Assembly (NCBI GenBank): GCA_946886925.1
Contig: CAMPJQ010000160.1
Span: 1 to 6,667, forward strand
Direction of reading: 5' to 3'
Origin: an uncultured Terrimonas sp.
GTDB lineage: Bacteria; Bacteroidota; Bacteroidia; Chitinophagales; Chitinophagaceae
Length of the DNA: 6,667 nt
The notes under the pieces were generated by a model. The model did no database searches and was not told the origin of the DNA. It saw only the letters and a list, made by a program, of their open reading frames with translations. Positions 5,589 through 6,667 of the stretch are shown here, piece by piece; positions within the stretch are counted from its first letter, which is position 1, and each line of letters begins with the position of its first letter. Made by a program: the position numbers and the translations under genes.

Positions 5589-6667
5589 ATGCAAAACGTT
5601 TTAAAAACCGCTTCGGTAATAACAGCATTGGTATTATTGGCGGCATGTGGTGGAACAACTACTAAAGTTGAAAACGGAAAAGATAAAATTGTTGCTGAGA
5701 AAAAAGCACAGTTGGATAAAATGAAGGAAGATCAAAAAGCACTAAGCGATAAAATTTCCGCTCTGGAAGAAGAGATCATTACGCTCGATCCTTCACAGAA
5801 AAAAGAAAACGCGAAGCTTGTGGCAATTGCACCGCTTGAAACCGGCAGCTTTACACATTATATAGATCTCCAGGGACGTATAGATGCCACCAATATTGCC
5901 TATGTGGCGCCACGCGGACAGGGTGGATTGGTAAAAGCCATATATATTAAACAGGGCGACTATGTAAAGAAAGGTCAATTGCTTTTAAAGCTGGACAATG
6001 CAATGGCGCAAAAACAGATTGATCAGTTGAATTCACAACTGTCATATGCTAAGGATATTCTAAAACGCCAGCAAAACCTGTGGGATCAAAGTATTGGTAC
6101 CGAAGTACAATTGCTGAGTGCAAAGAACAATGTGGAATCCATTGAAAAGCAAATTGCAACTGCACAGGAACAGTCGTCCTTCTCTAATGTATATGCTGAA
6201 ATGTCGGGTGTAGCTGAAGTTGTAAATATAAAAGTCGGCGAATTGTTCCAGGGTGGGCCTCAAATACGCATTGTTAATACAAACGACCTTAAAATTGTAG
6301 CACAGGTGCCTGAAAATTATTTGGATCGTGTGGGTGTAGGAAGTAAGATGCTGGTTAATTTTCCTGACCTGGGAAATAAAACTTTTACCACAAAAATATC
6401 GGTGGCCGGTAAGTTAATTGATCCCAACAGCCGTTCATTTTATATTGAAGCAAAAATGCCCGTTGACAAATCGCTTCGTCCAAACCAGATTGCCCTGGTA
6501 AAGATCCAGGATTATACGGCTAAAGACGTGATCACCATTCCCGTAAACACTATGCAAAATGATGACAAGGGGAAATTTGTAATGGTAGCAGTAAAGGAGA
6601 GCGACAAATGGGTTGCACGCAAAAAACCTGTTGAGGTAGGACAATTGTATGGCGATAAAGTAGAAGT
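5589..6667 (+). CDS. RND-type efflux periplasmic adaptor (HlyD/AcrA family) lipoprotein, 3' end missing
   Basis: Membrane fusion protein linking an inner-membrane pump to the TolC-like channel; 359 codons are visible and the gene continues past the edge. Numbered from ATG 5589, a lipoprotein signal ends in LLAAC with Cys20 as the lipidation site, so it should be anchored by lipid on the periplasmic side. A charged heptad-like stretch at about 31-66 looks like a coiled coil ahead of the normal fold. Then come the first lipoyl half (GRIDATNIAYVAPRGQGGLVKAIYIKQGDYVKKG, 96-129), a helical hairpin (about 139-196), the second lipoyl half (MSGVAEVVNIKVGELFQGG, 205-223), a beta-barrel domain with FYIEAKMP and the start of the membrane-proximal domain (ITIPVNTM). 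An in-frame ATG at 5568 would add seven residues (MTYKTRY) and put the Cys at 27; I prefer 5589 because it gives a standard lipoprotein signal. The pump gene is expected next. Confidence 0.94.
   Translation, partial: MQNVLKTASVITALVLLAACGGTTTKVENGKDKIVAEKKAQLDKMKEDQKALSDKISALEEEIITLDPSQKKENAKLVAIAPLETGSFTHYIDLQGRIDATNIAYVAPRGQGGLVKAIYIKQGDYVKKGQLLLKLDNAMAQKQIDQLNSQLSYAKDILKRQQNLWDQSIGTEVQLLSAKNNVESIEKQIATAQEQSSFSNVYAEMSGVAEVVNIKVGELFQGGPQIRIVNTNDLKIVAQVPENYLDRVGVGSKMLVNFPDLGNKTFTTKISVAGKLIDPNSRSFYIEAKMPVDKSLRPNQIALVKIQDYTAKDVITIPVNTMQNDDKGKFVMVAVKESDKWVARKKPVEVGQLYGDKVE

Noticed and set aside
5086..6644. Minus-strand open frames of 60-130 codons opposite the tolC-like and adaptor genes
   Set aside because: They are antisense shadows, rich in Cys, Phe and His without domain features, while the plus-strand frames are clear family members.

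Overview
This window looks like chromosomal DNA from a member of the Bacteroidota, probably a Chitinophagaceae-type soil or freshwater bacterium; the family is inferred and the species is not identifiable. The grounds are: a near-perfect Bacteroidota promoter (TTTG, 19 nt, TAGTTTTG) before the TetR gene; almost no Shine-Dalgarno sequences; moderate-to-low GC; and proteins of typical Bacteroidota types (long PhnA-domain protein, RNase HI with a CHTQ loop, lipoprotein efflux adaptor).

Left part (1-2000). A gene of unknown function runs off the left edge on the minus strand, with 22 codons visible. Upstream of it on the same strand is a Tat-exported nitrilase-superfamily amidohydrolase. Across a 167-bp divergent gap, a ribonuclease HI gene reads on the plus strand.

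Middle (2007-3279). Two minus-strand genes point towards RNase HI: a two-TM DUF502 membrane protein and, 67 bp downstream of it, a PhnA-domain zinc-ribbon protein. They could share a transcript.

Right part (3280-6667). This is a classic efflux locus on the plus strand: a TetR/AcrR repressor, a TolC-family outer membrane channel and a lipoprotein RND-type periplasmic adaptor that runs off the right edge. The inner-membrane pump is expected just beyond the window. A 9-bp perfect inverted repeat lies between and overlapping the promoter elements of the TetR gene. The layout suggests an autoregulated, ligand-inducible pump operon in which the repressor leaves its own promoter when a toxic compound is present, so that channel and adaptor are made together. 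A second, longer inverted repeat with the same 10-bp spacer lies in the divergent region between DUF502 and tetR.

No RNA genes, insertion sequences, CRISPR arrays or clear intrinsic terminators were seen. Gene content is largely ordinary; the most informative non-coding signals are the inverted repeats around the TetR gene. I found no convincing evidence of a wholly new system. The largest gene-free stretch is 3280-3493 (214 bp).
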